The notes beneath the pieces were generated by a model. That model saw only the letters and a list, made by a program, of their open reading frames with translations, had not been told where the DNA came from and did no database searches. A stretch of DNA of 51,234 nt from Bacteroidales bacterium (GTDB taxonomy: Bacteria > Bacteroidota > Bacteroidia > Bacteroidales > UBA932), in NCBI GenBank assembly GCA_017519185.1, contig JAFWSX010000010.1:1-51234 (forward strand), read 5' to 3'. Positions 1 through 8,396 of the stretch are shown piece by piece. A program made the position numbers and the translations under genes. Numbering within the stretch: position 1 is the first letter of the stretch; each line of letters starts with the position of its first letter.

Positions 1-20
1 AGGATCAAACTCTCCATTGT
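1..20 (-). rRNA. rrs: 16S ribosomal RNA, 5' end only (partial)
   Basis: Read on the minus strand, the first bases give ACAATGGAGAGTTTGATCCT. This matches the universal 5' end of bacterial 16S rRNA, including the AGAGTTTGATC primer site. Only about 20 bases are present and the rest of the gene lies beyond the window edge. A correctly spaced rRNA-type promoter and a structured leader sit upstream at 21-207. Ending inside 16S is typical of assembly contigs broken at the repeated rRNA operon. Confidence 0.93.
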
Positions 21-85
21 ATAATCTTATAAATTTCAGTCCGACCCCGCTCTACTCTTCTCTAAAGAAATTCACGCTTGCTCTT

Positions 86-125
86 CAATTGTTATGCTAC
101 AATTGCCTTGTACTTTTCAAAGTAC
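86..125 (-). other. rRNA leader hairpins
   Basis: Two perfect inverted repeats lie in the transcribed leader between the promoter and the 16S 5' end. One has arms at 86-92 and 99-105 (7 bp, 6-nt loop). The other has arms at 110-116 and 119-125 (7 bp, 2-nt loop). They may serve antitermination or pre-rRNA processing, which is an inference from position. The rest of 21-170 shows no gene. Confidence 0.5.
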
Positions 126-176
126 TTTGTCTTCCATTATTTCAATCAACCTTGCCGCTTCTTCCGAAACGGGCTG

Positions 177-207
177 CAAATATAGCCCAATAATTTAATC
201 TGACAAA
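177..207 (-). promoter_or_regulatory. rRNA operon promoter, Bacteroidota -33/-7 type
   Basis: On the minus strand there is TTTG (204-207), 19 bases, then TATATTTG (177-184). This fits the Bacteroidota consensus TTTG-N19-TAnnTTTG exactly. Transcription would start near 170 and run through a ~150-nt leader into 16S rRNA. The promoter lies about 30 bp past the end of pyrC, so the rRNA operon is started independently. Confidence 0.85.
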
Positions 208-236
208 TTTTTTTCGCGGATTGTTGATAAAAAATC

Positions 237-1583
237 CTACCGGAACTCAAGGGGCCTTGCAGACCTCTCTCCGGTAAGTTTTCCGTCACGCACTACGAAG
301 CGTCCATTGGCTATGGTATGGACCACCCGGCCGCTCAATCTCGCCACAGGAGCCCACCCGCATCGCGATGCGACGGGCGCGACTGCACAACGGCGTCCGG
401 ACTCGAAAACCACAAGGTCGGCATAGTATCCTTCCCTTATGAACCCGCGTTGAGCTACTTTGTAAATCCTGGCAGGAGCGTGTGACATGCGTTCTACTAT
501 GAGGGGCAGGTCGAAACTCCCGCGGTCTGCGAGATCCAGCATCATCGGAAGAGAGTATTGTACCAATGGAATGCCCGATGGAGACTGCAGATAAGGCTTG
601 CGCTTCTCTTCAAGGAGATGCGGAGCGTGGTCGGTGGAAATATTGTCGATGACCCCTGAGCGGACTGCGTTCCGAAGCGCAAGCATATCGCGGTGAGCTT
701 TGATCGCCGGGTTGCACTTGACCAGAGGTCCGAGTTCGTCATATGCAGAATCGCAGAAGAAGAGATACTGGACGCAGGTCTCGGCAGTGATGCGGGAGCT
801 GCGCGACTTGATCTCAGCCAGGATAGCAGCCTCCATTGCAGTGGAAACGTGCAGTACGTGCAGTCTGGTGCCGTACTTCTCTGCAAGTGAGACAGCCCTG
901 AGCGTAGACTTCACACAGGCATCCACAGGCCTGACGGCAGGGTGCGCAGAAAACGGTATATTATCTCCGTAGCGCCCCTGGATCTTCTTCAGGTTGTCAG
1001 CTATAATGGAATTGTCTTCGCAATGAACTGCGACAAGTGCCGGACATTCTGAGAAAAGGCGGGCCAGCGCCGAGTCGTCGTCGAGCAGAAGGTTGCCGGT
1101 GGAAGAGCCCAGGAACACCTTCACCCCGCATACCTTGGAGAAATCGCAGGACTTGACTTCCTGCAGGTTATCCGCCGTAGCTCCTATATAGAAAGAATAA
1201 TTGACCACTGAATCACGCGCAGCGATGTCGAACTTCCTTGCCAGGACTTCCCTGCTCACTGCCGGAGGATTGTTGTTCGGCATATCCATAAACGAGGTGA
1301 CACCGCCCAGTGCAGCCGCAGCGCTTTCAGTAGCGATGCAAGCTTTGTGGGTAGCACCGGGTTCACGGAAATGGACGTGGGCGTCTATGACTCCGGGTGC
1401 CAGATAACGTCCCTGGAGGTCGGTCACCGAATCGCTCTGCGCAATGCACTCCTCTTCCCTGCCGGGGCCGGATGCATCATCGTAGCGGCAGATGGCTGCG
1501 ATACGCTCATCAACAATAAAGATGCCCGCAGGGAACAGGGCACCTTCATTGACTACTGTGGCATTCTTGAGGTAATGCTTCAT
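237..1583 (-). CDS. pyrC: dihydroorotase
   Basis: Dihydroorotase cyclises N-carbamoyl-aspartate to dihydroorotate in de novo pyrimidine synthesis, in the cytoplasm. The 448-residue protein has the amidohydrolase metal-binding motif DAHVHFREPG at about residues 67-76, a GGVTSFMDMPNNNP segment near 93-106, and STDHAPH near 315-322 for the later metal/catalytic ligands. Its length suits the class I/allantoinase-like branch of the amidohydrolase superfamily. Its ATG overlaps the stop of the upstream glycosyltransferase by 4 bases (ATGA type), so the two are probably translationally coupled. It is the last gene before the rRNA promoter. An allantoinase is a less likely alternative. Confidence 0.92.
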   Translation of the reverse strand: MKHYLKNATVVNEGALFPAGIFIVDERIAAICRYDDASGPGREEECIAQSDSVTDLQGRYLAPGVIDAHVHFREPGATHKACIATESAAAALGGVTSFMDMPNNNPPAVSREVLARKFDIAARDSVVNYSFYIGATADNLQEVKSCDFSKVCGVKVFLGSSTGNLLLDDDSALARLFSECPALVAVHCEDNSIIADNLKKIQGRYGDNIPFSAHPAVRPVDACVKSTLRAVSLAEKYGTRLHVLHVSTAMEAAILAEIKSRSSRITAETCVQYLFFCDSAYDELGPLVKCNPAIKAHRDMLALRNAVRSGVIDNISTDHAPHLLEEKRKPYLQSPSGIPLVQYSLPMMLDLADRGSFDLPLIVERMSHAPARIYKVAQRGFIREGYYADLVVFESGRRCAVAPVASRCGWAPVARLSGRVVHTIANGRFVVRDGKLTGERSARPLEFR

Positions 1584-2314
1584 TTGACGCGGGGTTTTAT
1601 CTTCCTGAAACGCAACTTCATCACACCCCAGAACGCCTCGCCGAAAATGCCGCTGCTCATCTTCGAGACACCTTCAGTGCGGTCGACGAAGATGATGGGA
1701 ACCTCCTTGATCTTGAAGCCGAGCTTGTAGGCGTTGTACTTCATCTCGATCTGGAAGCCGTACCCGCGCATACGGACACGTTCGAAATCGATAGCCTCCA
1801 GAACATTTCGGCGGTAGCACTTGAAACCAGCGGTGCAGTCGTATACTTTCATACCGAGAACCGTGCGGACATAGACCGAAGCATAGTAAGACATTATCAC
1901 ACGGCCGATGGGCCAGTTGATGACGCTGATGCCGTTGCAATACCTCGAACCGATGGCGAGGTCAGCCCCACCTTCGCTGCACGCCCTGTACAGGCGGGGA
2001 AGATCGTCGGGGTTGTGTGAGAAATCGGCATCCATCTCGAAGATGTAGTCGTATCCGTGCTCCAGCGACCAGTTGAAGCCGGTGATATATGCGGTGCCGA
2101 GGCCCTGCTTGCCTGCGCGCTCAATGATGAATATCCTTTCGGGAAATTCAGTCATAAGCTTCTTGACAACCTGTGCGGTACCGTCGGGAGAGCCGTCGTC
2201 GATGATCAGTACATTGAAACCGTCCTCAAGGCTCATCACCTTGCGGAGCATCTTTTCGATATTCTCGATCTCGTTGTAGGTCGGGATTATGATAACTTTC
2301 TTGTCGGCGCTCAT
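1580..2314 (-). CDS. polyprenol monophosphomannose synthase-like glycosyltransferase (GT2)
   Basis: A 244-residue family 2 glycosyltransferase resembling dolichyl/polyprenyl-phosphate mannose synthase (DPM1 type). These enzymes move mannose from GDP-mannose to a polyprenyl phosphate at the inner face of the membrane. Visible motifs are IIIPTYNEIENI near the N-terminus, IIDDGSPDGT, the metal-binding EMDADFSHNP near residue 93, and GSRYCNG. No C-terminal membrane segments are seen, so it is the soluble catalytic form. The upstream neighbour is tex, 33 bp away, and it overlaps pyrC by 4 bases. The sugar and lipid specificity are inferred from the family. Confidence 0.82.
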   Translation of the reverse strand: MSADKKVIIIPTYNEIENIEKMLRKVMSLEDGFNVLIIDDGSPDGTAQVVKKLMTEFPERIFIIERAGKQGLGTAYITGFNWSLEHGYDYIFEMDADFSHNPDDLPRLYRACSEGGADLAIGSRYCNGISVINWPIGRVIMSYYASVYVRTVLGMKVYDCTAGFKCYRRNVLEAIDFERVRMRGYGFQIEMKYNAYKLGFKIKEVPIIFVDRTEGVSKMSSGIFGEAFWGVMKLRFRKIKPRVK

Positions 2315-2347
2315 TGTTCTGGATGGTTAGGGAATGATAAAGTTAAA

Positions 2348-4498
2348 TTATTTTCCCTCAATAACCAAACTTAAACTTATGCGCTGGCGGTTCAAATCCA
2401 CGCCTTCGACCTTGACGTGGATATGCTGATGAATTTTGAGAACTTCCGAAGGACTGCTGATGCGACGGTCCGACATCTTTGAGACGTGTATCAGTCCGTT
2501 CTGCTTGATGCCAAGGTCGACGAAGGCTCCGAAATCGGTGATATTGGTCACTATGGCGGGAAGTTCCATCCCTACCCTGAGGTCCTCTATAGTCTTGATC
2601 TCATCCGAGAATTCAAACACTTTAATGATTCGTCTCGGATCACGGCCGGGCTTGGAAAGTTCCTTGACGATATCGTTCAGCGTGAGCAGGCCGACGACGT
2701 CGGAAACATACCTGTTCACATCTATCTTCGAGCATAGCTCCTCATTGGAAATGAGCTGGGACACCTCAACGCCCATATCGTGGGCTATCCGTTCCACCAG
2801 GCCGTATCTCTCAGGATGGACCGCAGAATTGTCAAGCGGATTGGCGGCACCCGTAATCCTCAGGAAGCCGGCACACTGCTCGAAGGCCTTGTCGCCCAGC
2901 CTGCGTACCTTAAGCAAGTCCTGTCGTGAAAGGAACGCGCCGTTCTCGCTGCGGTAATCCACAATATTCTGAGCCAGCGCCGGACCGATGCCAGAGACAT
3001 AGCTCAGAAGGTGTTTGCTGGCCGTATTGAGGTTGACCCCCACACTGTTGACACAGCTTTCCACCGTGTTTTCCAGCGTCTCTTTCAGCAAGGTCTGGTT
3101 GACATCATGCTGGTACTGCCCCACTCCTATCGATTTCGGATCGATCTTGACCAGTTCGGCCAGAGGATCCATAAGCCTGCGGCCAATCGACACGGCTCCG
3201 CGGACTGTGACGTCATAGTCCGGGAATTCCTCCCTGGCAACGTCAGATGCAGAGTAGACAGACGCACCGTCTTCGGACACGGAATAGACACGAACTCCTT
3301 CGGGCAGGGCTATCTTCTTTATGAAATACTCCGTCTCACGGCCGGCGGTTCCGTTGCCGATGGCTATCACTTCTATCTTGTAGGACTCAACCATCTGCGA
3401 TATCTTCTTCATCGCAAGAGTTTTCTCGCTGACCGGAGGGTGCGGATAGATGGTATCGTTGTGCAGCAGGTTGCCTTCGGCATCGAGGCATACCACCTTG
3501 CAACCGGTGCGGAAACCGGGATCGATGGCCAGTGTGCGTTTCTGCCCTACCGGAGGAGCCAGCAGCAGCTGACGGAGATTCTCACCGAAGACTTTGATGG
3601 ATTCGATGTCGGCTTTCTCCTTCGCGATGGCCAGGACTTCATTTTCTATCGAAGGATGCAGAAGTCTCCTGTATGCGTCGGATATGGTGTCGGATAGGAA
3701 ATGGCGGAGCTGCGACGAAGGTTTCTTCTTGCCTTTGAGCGCGCAGCGTTCCATCCTTTCGAAGGCATAGTCCTCATTGACTTCTATCTTGACGGAAAGC
3801 GCCTCCTCTGATGCCCCGCGAAGAATGGCCAGCAACCTGTGAGGCGGAATCTTGTCAACCCTCTGGGAAAAATTGGAGTAGGTATGGTACTTTTCGCTTT
3901 TCTCATCGTTTTCCTTGCCCTTGGCGACTCGTGAGACGATGGTTCCCCACTTGCAGTAAAGGTCCCTGAGTTCTCCACGGACAGCAGTATCCTCACTCAG
4001 CCATTCGGCAATGATGTCCGAAGCTCCGGCCAGTGCATCGTCTTTCAAAGGAACGAAGTCGTTGCAGAACGGTGCGGCTGCAGCATAGATGTCATCGGCC
4101 TGCACTGCAAACAGCTTGGCGGCAAGCGGTTCCAACCCTTTTTCCTTTGCGATGGACGCACGGGTGCGCCTCTTCGGCTTGTATGGCAGGTAAAGATCCT
4201 CCAGGACACGGGCGTCCACTGCGGCCTCGATTTCAGCAGCGAGCTGGTCTGTCATTTTTCCCTGCTGCTCGATGCTCTTGACTATGGCCTGCTTGCGCTT
4301 GTCAAGGTCTGTCAGATAGAGGAAGTAATGCTTAATCTGCGCCACATAGGTCTCATCTATGCCGCCGGTGCGCTCCTTGCGGTAACGGCTGATGAATGGT
4401 ATGGTGGCTCCTTCTTCCAGAAGTTCTACGCAGTTCTCCACCTGCCAGGTGGCGAGCTGGAGCCTTTCTGCAATGTATTTGATATACAGATCAGTCAT
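2348..4498 (-). CDS. tex: Tex-family RNA-binding protein
   Basis: A 716-residue Tex (YhgF-like) protein, a cytoplasmic nucleic-acid-binding factor whose relatives act in transcription and RNA quality control. In order it has the N-terminal helical Tex domain (with ATIPFISRYRKE), a YqgF/RNase-H-like domain starting TLAIDPGFRTGCKV near residue 327, a helix-hairpin-helix segment (SGIGPALAQNIVDYRSENG) and a C-terminal S1 domain (ITDFGAFVDLGIKQNGLIHVS). I chose ATG at 4498 (MTDLYIKYIAERL). The frame is open further upstream, but that would run deep into the ClC gene and adds a non-conserved Arg/Ser-rich stretch. The chosen start overlaps the ClC stop by 8 bases. Confidence 0.95.
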   Translation of the reverse strand: MTDLYIKYIAERLQLATWQVENCVELLEEGATIPFISRYRKERTGGIDETYVAQIKHYFLYLTDLDKRKQAIVKSIEQQGKMTDQLAAEIEAAVDARVLEDLYLPYKPKRRTRASIAKEKGLEPLAAKLFAVQADDIYAAAAPFCNDFVPLKDDALAGASDIIAEWLSEDTAVRGELRDLYCKWGTIVSRVAKGKENDEKSEKYHTYSNFSQRVDKIPPHRLLAILRGASEEALSVKIEVNEDYAFERMERCALKGKKKPSSQLRHFLSDTISDAYRRLLHPSIENEVLAIAKEKADIESIKVFGENLRQLLLAPPVGQKRTLAIDPGFRTGCKVVCLDAEGNLLHNDTIYPHPPVSEKTLAMKKISQMVESYKIEVIAIGNGTAGRETEYFIKKIALPEGVRVYSVSEDGASVYSASDVAREEFPDYDVTVRGAVSIGRRLMDPLAELVKIDPKSIGVGQYQHDVNQTLLKETLENTVESCVNSVGVNLNTASKHLLSYVSGIGPALAQNIVDYRSENGAFLSRQDLLKVRRLGDKAFEQCAGFLRITGAANPLDNSAVHPERYGLVERIAHDMGVEVSQLISNEELCSKIDVNRYVSDVVGLLTLNDIVKELSKPGRDPRRIIKVFEFSDEIKTIEDLRVGMELPAIVTNITDFGAFVDLGIKQNGLIHVSKMSDRRISSPSEVLKIHQHIHVKVEGVDLNRQRISLSLVIEGK

Positions 4499-6326
4499 GG
4501 GACACTTGTTGGAGTTGCTCTCTGTATGAGGTGAATATCTTCGACTTCGAGACGAAACCAAGATAGAGGCCGTTCTTGTCGAGCACCGGCAGGTTCCAGG
4601 CACCTGTGGTTTCGAACTTGTCCATCACCGTCTCCATCCGGTCTGTGACCGTGACGGACTCGATTTCCTTCAGAAGGTCGCAGATCAACAGTTTGTCGTA
4701 CATCTCCGGACGGAACATATACTGCCTTACATCGTCCAGATATACTATCCCGAGGAAATGGTTCTGGGTGTCGACCACGGGGAAGATATTCCTGTGGGAA
4801 CGGGCTATCACATCTGTCAGCTGGCCGAGGGTACGGTCCACACGGACAGGAACGAAATCAGTCTCTATGAAGTCCGGCAGCTTCAGCAGCGTGAGCACGG
4901 CCCTGTCGCTGTCGTGAGTGAGCAGTTCGCCCGAGGCTGCAATCCGCTTGGTGTAGATGGAATACTGTTCGGTAGTCCTTATTGTCGCATACGAGATGGC
5001 CGAAGTTATGATGAGCGGGAAGAGCAGAGCATAACCGCCGGTTATCTCTGCAATAAGGAATATCGCCGTCAGGGGAGCCTGCATTACTCCTGCCATCAGT
5101 CCGGCCATTCCCACCAGCACGAAATTCTCCTCAGGAACGACGGCAAGGTTGAGGATGTTGATCAGCCTGGCAAGGACGAAGCCCGCAAAAGCTCCTGTGA
5201 TCAGCGTAGGACCGAAGGTTCCTCCCACACCGCCTCCGGCATTTGTAAACGCCGTGGCGAACACCTTGAGCATCGTCACCGCAGCAAAGAATATGACTAT
5301 CGCCCATTTGTTGTCGGGCGAAATGAGACTCGCTATGAATCCGCCCTCGAGAGCCACAAGTGCATTCTTGTTGAGCATCGAAGTGAGGGACAGATAACCC
5401 TCGCCGAAAAGCGGAGGGAACATAAAGATCAGCACTCCGAGCGATACCGCACATATAGCCCAGCGGGTGAAAGGCTTCTTGATCTTCCTCATCATATCCT
5501 CAGCCTTGAGCGTCGTCCTGAGGAAATAGAGAGAAATCAGGCCGCAGAATATTCCGAGAAGGATATAGAAAGGAATATTGCGCATTGCGAACTGCTCCAC
5601 AGAATTTGAGAAAGTCACCATATCGCCCAGCACGAAATACGAAACCATCGTAGCTGTCACTGAAGAAAGCAGCAGAGGCAGCACTGAGGACATAGACAGG
5701 TTGAAGAGCAGTATCTCGAAAGTGAAGAGGATGCCGGCCATCGGAGCCTTGAATATACCGGCCACAGCACCGGCCGCACCACATCCGAGGAGGATGGTGA
5801 TGTTCTTGTAGGAAAGGCGGAAAGCCCTAGCCACGTTGGAACCTATCGCCGCGCCGGTATAGACTATCGGGGCCTCCGCACCCACCGATCCGCCGAAACC
5901 GATGGTCAGGGAACTGGCTGCAATCGAGGACCACATATTGTGCGGACGGATGTGGCTTTCATTCTTGGAAATGGCAAGCAGCACCTTGGTGACACCGTGG
6001 CCGATCTTGTCCTTGACCACATATTTTACGAGCAGCATCGAGAGCAGCATTCCGACACCTGGCATAACGATGTACATCCACCAGTGCGCTCCGAAGGTCT
6101 GTGTCCCGAACAGCAGGTTCTGGAACAGCTCGATGAGTTTTTTCAGGATTACTGCAGCAAGGCCGCTGCCCAACCCTACGATTACAGACAATATCAAAAG
6201 CAAGTTGCGCTCAGATATTTTGTTTCTGAGCGCACTTGTCAATCTGTAGATTATGGTCTTGCTATTCGTCAATATCGTCTTCAGGCGTTTCACCGAAATC
6301 GCCTTCATTCTCAGGAAATGATTCAT
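4491..6326 (-). CDS. ClC-family chloride channel/transporter with two CBS domains
   Basis: An inner-membrane ClC protein that passes chloride, by channel or H+/Cl- exchange. About ten hydrophobic segments fill residues 45-440. GSVGAEAPIV near 150 is the GxEGP-type filter with the gating glutamate, and GGGVGGTFGP near 375 is the GxFxP filter. Two cytosolic CBS domains follow to the C-terminus. The start is uncertain. ATG 6326 overlaps the upstream gene by 65 bases, and ATG 6308 or TTG 6272 would shrink that overlap without touching the first membrane helix. It overlaps tex by 8 bases. Family certain; transport mode unknown. Confidence 0.92.
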   Translation of the reverse strand: MNHFLRMKAISVKRLKTILTNSKTIIYRLTSALRNKISERNLLLILSVIVGLGSGLAAVILKKLIELFQNLLFGTQTFGAHWWMYIVMPGVGMLLSMLLVKYVVKDKIGHGVTKVLLAISKNESHIRPHNMWSSIAASSLTIGFGGSVGAEAPIVYTGAAIGSNVARAFRLSYKNITILLGCGAAGAVAGIFKAPMAGILFTFEILLFNLSMSSVLPLLLSSVTATMVSYFVLGDMVTFSNSVEQFAMRNIPFYILLGIFCGLISLYFLRTTLKAEDMMRKIKKPFTRWAICAVSLGVLIFMFPPLFGEGYLSLTSMLNKNALVALEGGFIASLISPDNKWAIVIFFAAVTMLKVFATAFTNAGGGVGGTFGPTLITGAFAGFVLARLINILNLAVVPEENFVLVGMAGLMAGVMQAPLTAIFLIAEITGGYALLFPLIITSAISYATIRTTEQYSIYTKRIAASGELLTHDSDRAVLTLLKLPDFIETDFVPVRVDRTLGQLTDVIARSHRNIFPVVDTQNHFLGIVYLDDVRQYMFRPEMYDKLLICDLLKEIESVTVTDRMETVMDKFETTGAWNLPVLDKNGLYLGFVSKSKIFTSYREQLQQVSHD

Positions 6327-6615
6327 TCTCCCCGTCGGTTACGACTCCGTCGTCATCGTCATCCTTGAAAAGGTCTTTCTCGGCATCTTCGTAATCATCC
6401 ATATGGACTTTTACCTTTACCAGATAGATAGCGTCGGGGATTTCGACTGACACCGCATAGAAAGAAGTTCCGTCCGGCTTGTCAATCTTCACCAGGTCTC
6501 CAAGATAATCGGCATAGCCGTGAGGGTACTTCTCTTCGAATGCCTCGCGCAGTTCATCCGACATATTTTCGTAGCTGATGACAGCTCTTCTCTTATTGGG
6601 ATATCTTATTGCCAT
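6262..6615 (-). CDS. small acidic protein of unknown function
   Basis: A 117-residue protein I do not recognise. The first ~80 residues look folded (MAIRYPNKRRAVISYENMSD, then EKYPHGYADYLGDLVKIDKPDGTSFYA... in two stretches). The last ~35 are strongly acidic (Asp/Glu-rich, including DDDDDG) and probably disordered. The start was placed at 6615 (MAIRYPN) rather than an ATG 24 bases upstream because it follows the intergenic sequence more plausibly; this is a weak choice. It lies between ygiQ and the ClC gene on the same strand, and its 3' end overlaps the annotated ClC start. No membrane segment or signal peptide is visible. Confidence 0.7.
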   Translation of the reverse strand: MAIRYPNKRRAVISYENMSDELREAFEEKYPHGYADYLGDLVKIDKPDGTSFYAVSVEIPDAIYLVKVKVHMDDYEDAEKDLFKDDDDDGVVTDGENESFPENEGDFGETPEDDIDE

Positions 6616-6677
6616 TTTCCTTATTGTTTTACCTCGCAATTATAGGCATTTTTTTCAAATACAACCTATGTTTGATT

Positions 6678-8381
6678 TTATTTGTTGAAAAAAAATGATT
6701 TTTGGCGTTTTTTGCGTTCCAGGTTGCGCTCCACGAAAAGCGGCCTTAGCGTTTTGGGGTCCAGCCCGGTATAATACATAACTGATGCCACAGTCATAGG
6801 AGTGGGTGTGAAATCCTGCACCTGCTCCATATAAAGACCCTTCAGATAATTGTTCTTGGACAGGGCGTCCATATCCCTCATCGAGCAGCCGGGATGGCCG
6901 CTGATGAAGTACGGCACAAGCTGGTATTTCAATCCGTGACGGCGCGTGATTTCGTCAAACTTGCCGCGAAGCACCTCGAACAGCCTGAAAGAAGGTTTGC
7001 CCATAACGGCCAGCACATTGTCCTGGGTATGCTCGGGAGCGACTTTCAGTCTTCCGCTGGTATGCCTTGTTATGAGGGCTTCAAGATAGGGTTGTGAAGT
7101 TTCGTCAAGATAGCCGTTCTCGTCGAGGAACAGGTCATAGCGGATGCCACTGCCTATATAGGCGTGACGTATGCCTTTGACGGCAAGCACCTTGTCGTAG
7201 AGTTCCAGCAAGTCCTTGTGGGAATGGTCGAGGTTGCGGCACATCCTGGGGAACAGACAGCTCTGGCGCGTGCACTTGTCGCAGAGAGCCTTGTTCCTGC
7301 CTCCCATACGGTACATATTGGCAGTAGGGGCTCCGAGGTCTGAGATGTTTCCGGCGAAATCGGGAAGGTCCTTCAGCCGGCTGGCTTCGTCCACTATTGA
7401 TTCTTCGGAACGGGACTGTATGAACTTGCCCTGATGGGCGGCTATCGTGCAGAAGTTGCACCCTCCGAAACAACCACGGTGCGTGGTGATGGAGAACTTG
7501 ATCATATCGTATGCCGGAATCCTCTTGCCCTTGTAGCGGGGATGCGGAAGCTTGGTAAAGGGCAGACTGTAGACTGCGTCCAGCTCCTCGGTGGTCATAG
7601 GAGGATACGGAGGGTTGATGCACACGAACGACCTTCCTGTCTGCTCGACGAGCATCATCGCGTGCAGCGAATTAGCCTCTCTCTCTATGATATTGAAGTT
7701 CTGTGCGAAAGCAATCTTGTTGCGCTTGCAGTCTTCGAAGGAATGCAGGTCGAAATAGTCAGTGTCGGGAGGTGTGTCGGCAAGATAGCCGATTTGGGGT
7801 ATCTGCCTGATCTCTTCCTGTGACTTTCCTGCCGCAAATGCGTCTGTCAGAGCCACCATCGGCCTCTCTCCCATTCCGTAGACCAGATAGTCCGCACCAG
7901 ACTCGACAAGAACTGACGGTTTGAGGCAGTCCTGCCAGTAGTCATAATGGGTCAGCCTGCGGAGCGACGCCTCGATGCCGCCGATAACTACGGGAACATC
8001 TGGATAGAGTTCCTTCAGTATTTTTGTATATACAGTGACAGCATAGTCCGGACGGTATCCGGCGCGGCCTTCGGGTGTGTAGGCGTCATTGCTGCGCAGG
8101 CGTTTCGAAGCCGTGTAATGGTTGACCATCGAATCCATATTGCCGGAGTTGACGGCAAAATAGAGACGCGGAACCCCCATCTTCTTGAAGTCGCGCAGGT
8201 CGTCTCTCCAGTTTGGCTGGGGAACTACGGCCACCTTGTAGCCCCGGGCTTCCAGCGCCCTGGTCACCACCGCCGTACCGAAGGATGGATGGTCGATGAA
8301 CGCATCCCCGGTGAAAAGGACCACATCGGCTGCATCCCAGCCAAGGGCATCCATTTCTTTTCTGGTGGTGGGCGCAATCAT
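6678..8381 (-). CDS. ygiQ: YgiQ-family radical SAM protein
   Basis: A 567-residue UPF0313/YgiQ protein. It has an N-terminal cobalamin-binding-like Rossmann region (DVVLFTGDAFIDHPSFG near residue 20; VVIGGIEASLRRL near 132) and then a radical SAM domain. The Cys-x3-Cys-x2-Cys cluster motif reads RGCFGGCNFCTI near residue 300. A second Cys-rich segment, CDKCTRQSCLFPRMC, follows about 70 residues later and may hold another cluster. The C-terminus is basic (ERKKRQKSFFFNK). The reaction catalysed by this family is not established. It is 15 bp downstream of argS on the same strand. Confidence 0.93.
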   Translation of the reverse strand: MIAPTTRKEMDALGWDAADVVLFTGDAFIDHPSFGTAVVTRALEARGYKVAVVPQPNWRDDLRDFKKMGVPRLYFAVNSGNMDSMVNHYTASKRLRSNDAYTPEGRAGYRPDYAVTVYTKILKELYPDVPVVIGGIEASLRRLTHYDYWQDCLKPSVLVESGADYLVYGMGERPMVALTDAFAAGKSQEEIRQIPQIGYLADTPPDTDYFDLHSFEDCKRNKIAFAQNFNIIEREANSLHAMMLVEQTGRSFVCINPPYPPMTTEELDAVYSLPFTKLPHPRYKGKRIPAYDMIKFSITTHRGCFGGCNFCTIAAHQGKFIQSRSEESIVDEASRLKDLPDFAGNISDLGAPTANMYRMGGRNKALCDKCTRQSCLFPRMCRNLDHSHKDLLELYDKVLAVKGIRHAYIGSGIRYDLFLDENGYLDETSQPYLEALITRHTSGRLKVAPEHTQDNVLAVMGKPSFRLFEVLRGKFDEITRRHGLKYQLVPYFISGHPGCSMRDMDALSKNNYLKGLYMEQVQDFTPTPMTVASVMYYTGLDPKTLRPLFVERNLERKKRQKSFFFNK

Positions 8382-8396
8382 GGCAACTGGGGAAAA

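Noticed and set aside
3011-3697. 228-codon plus-strand frame inside tex
   Set aside because: Antisense shadow of the YqgF/HhH region of tex; no family resemblance.
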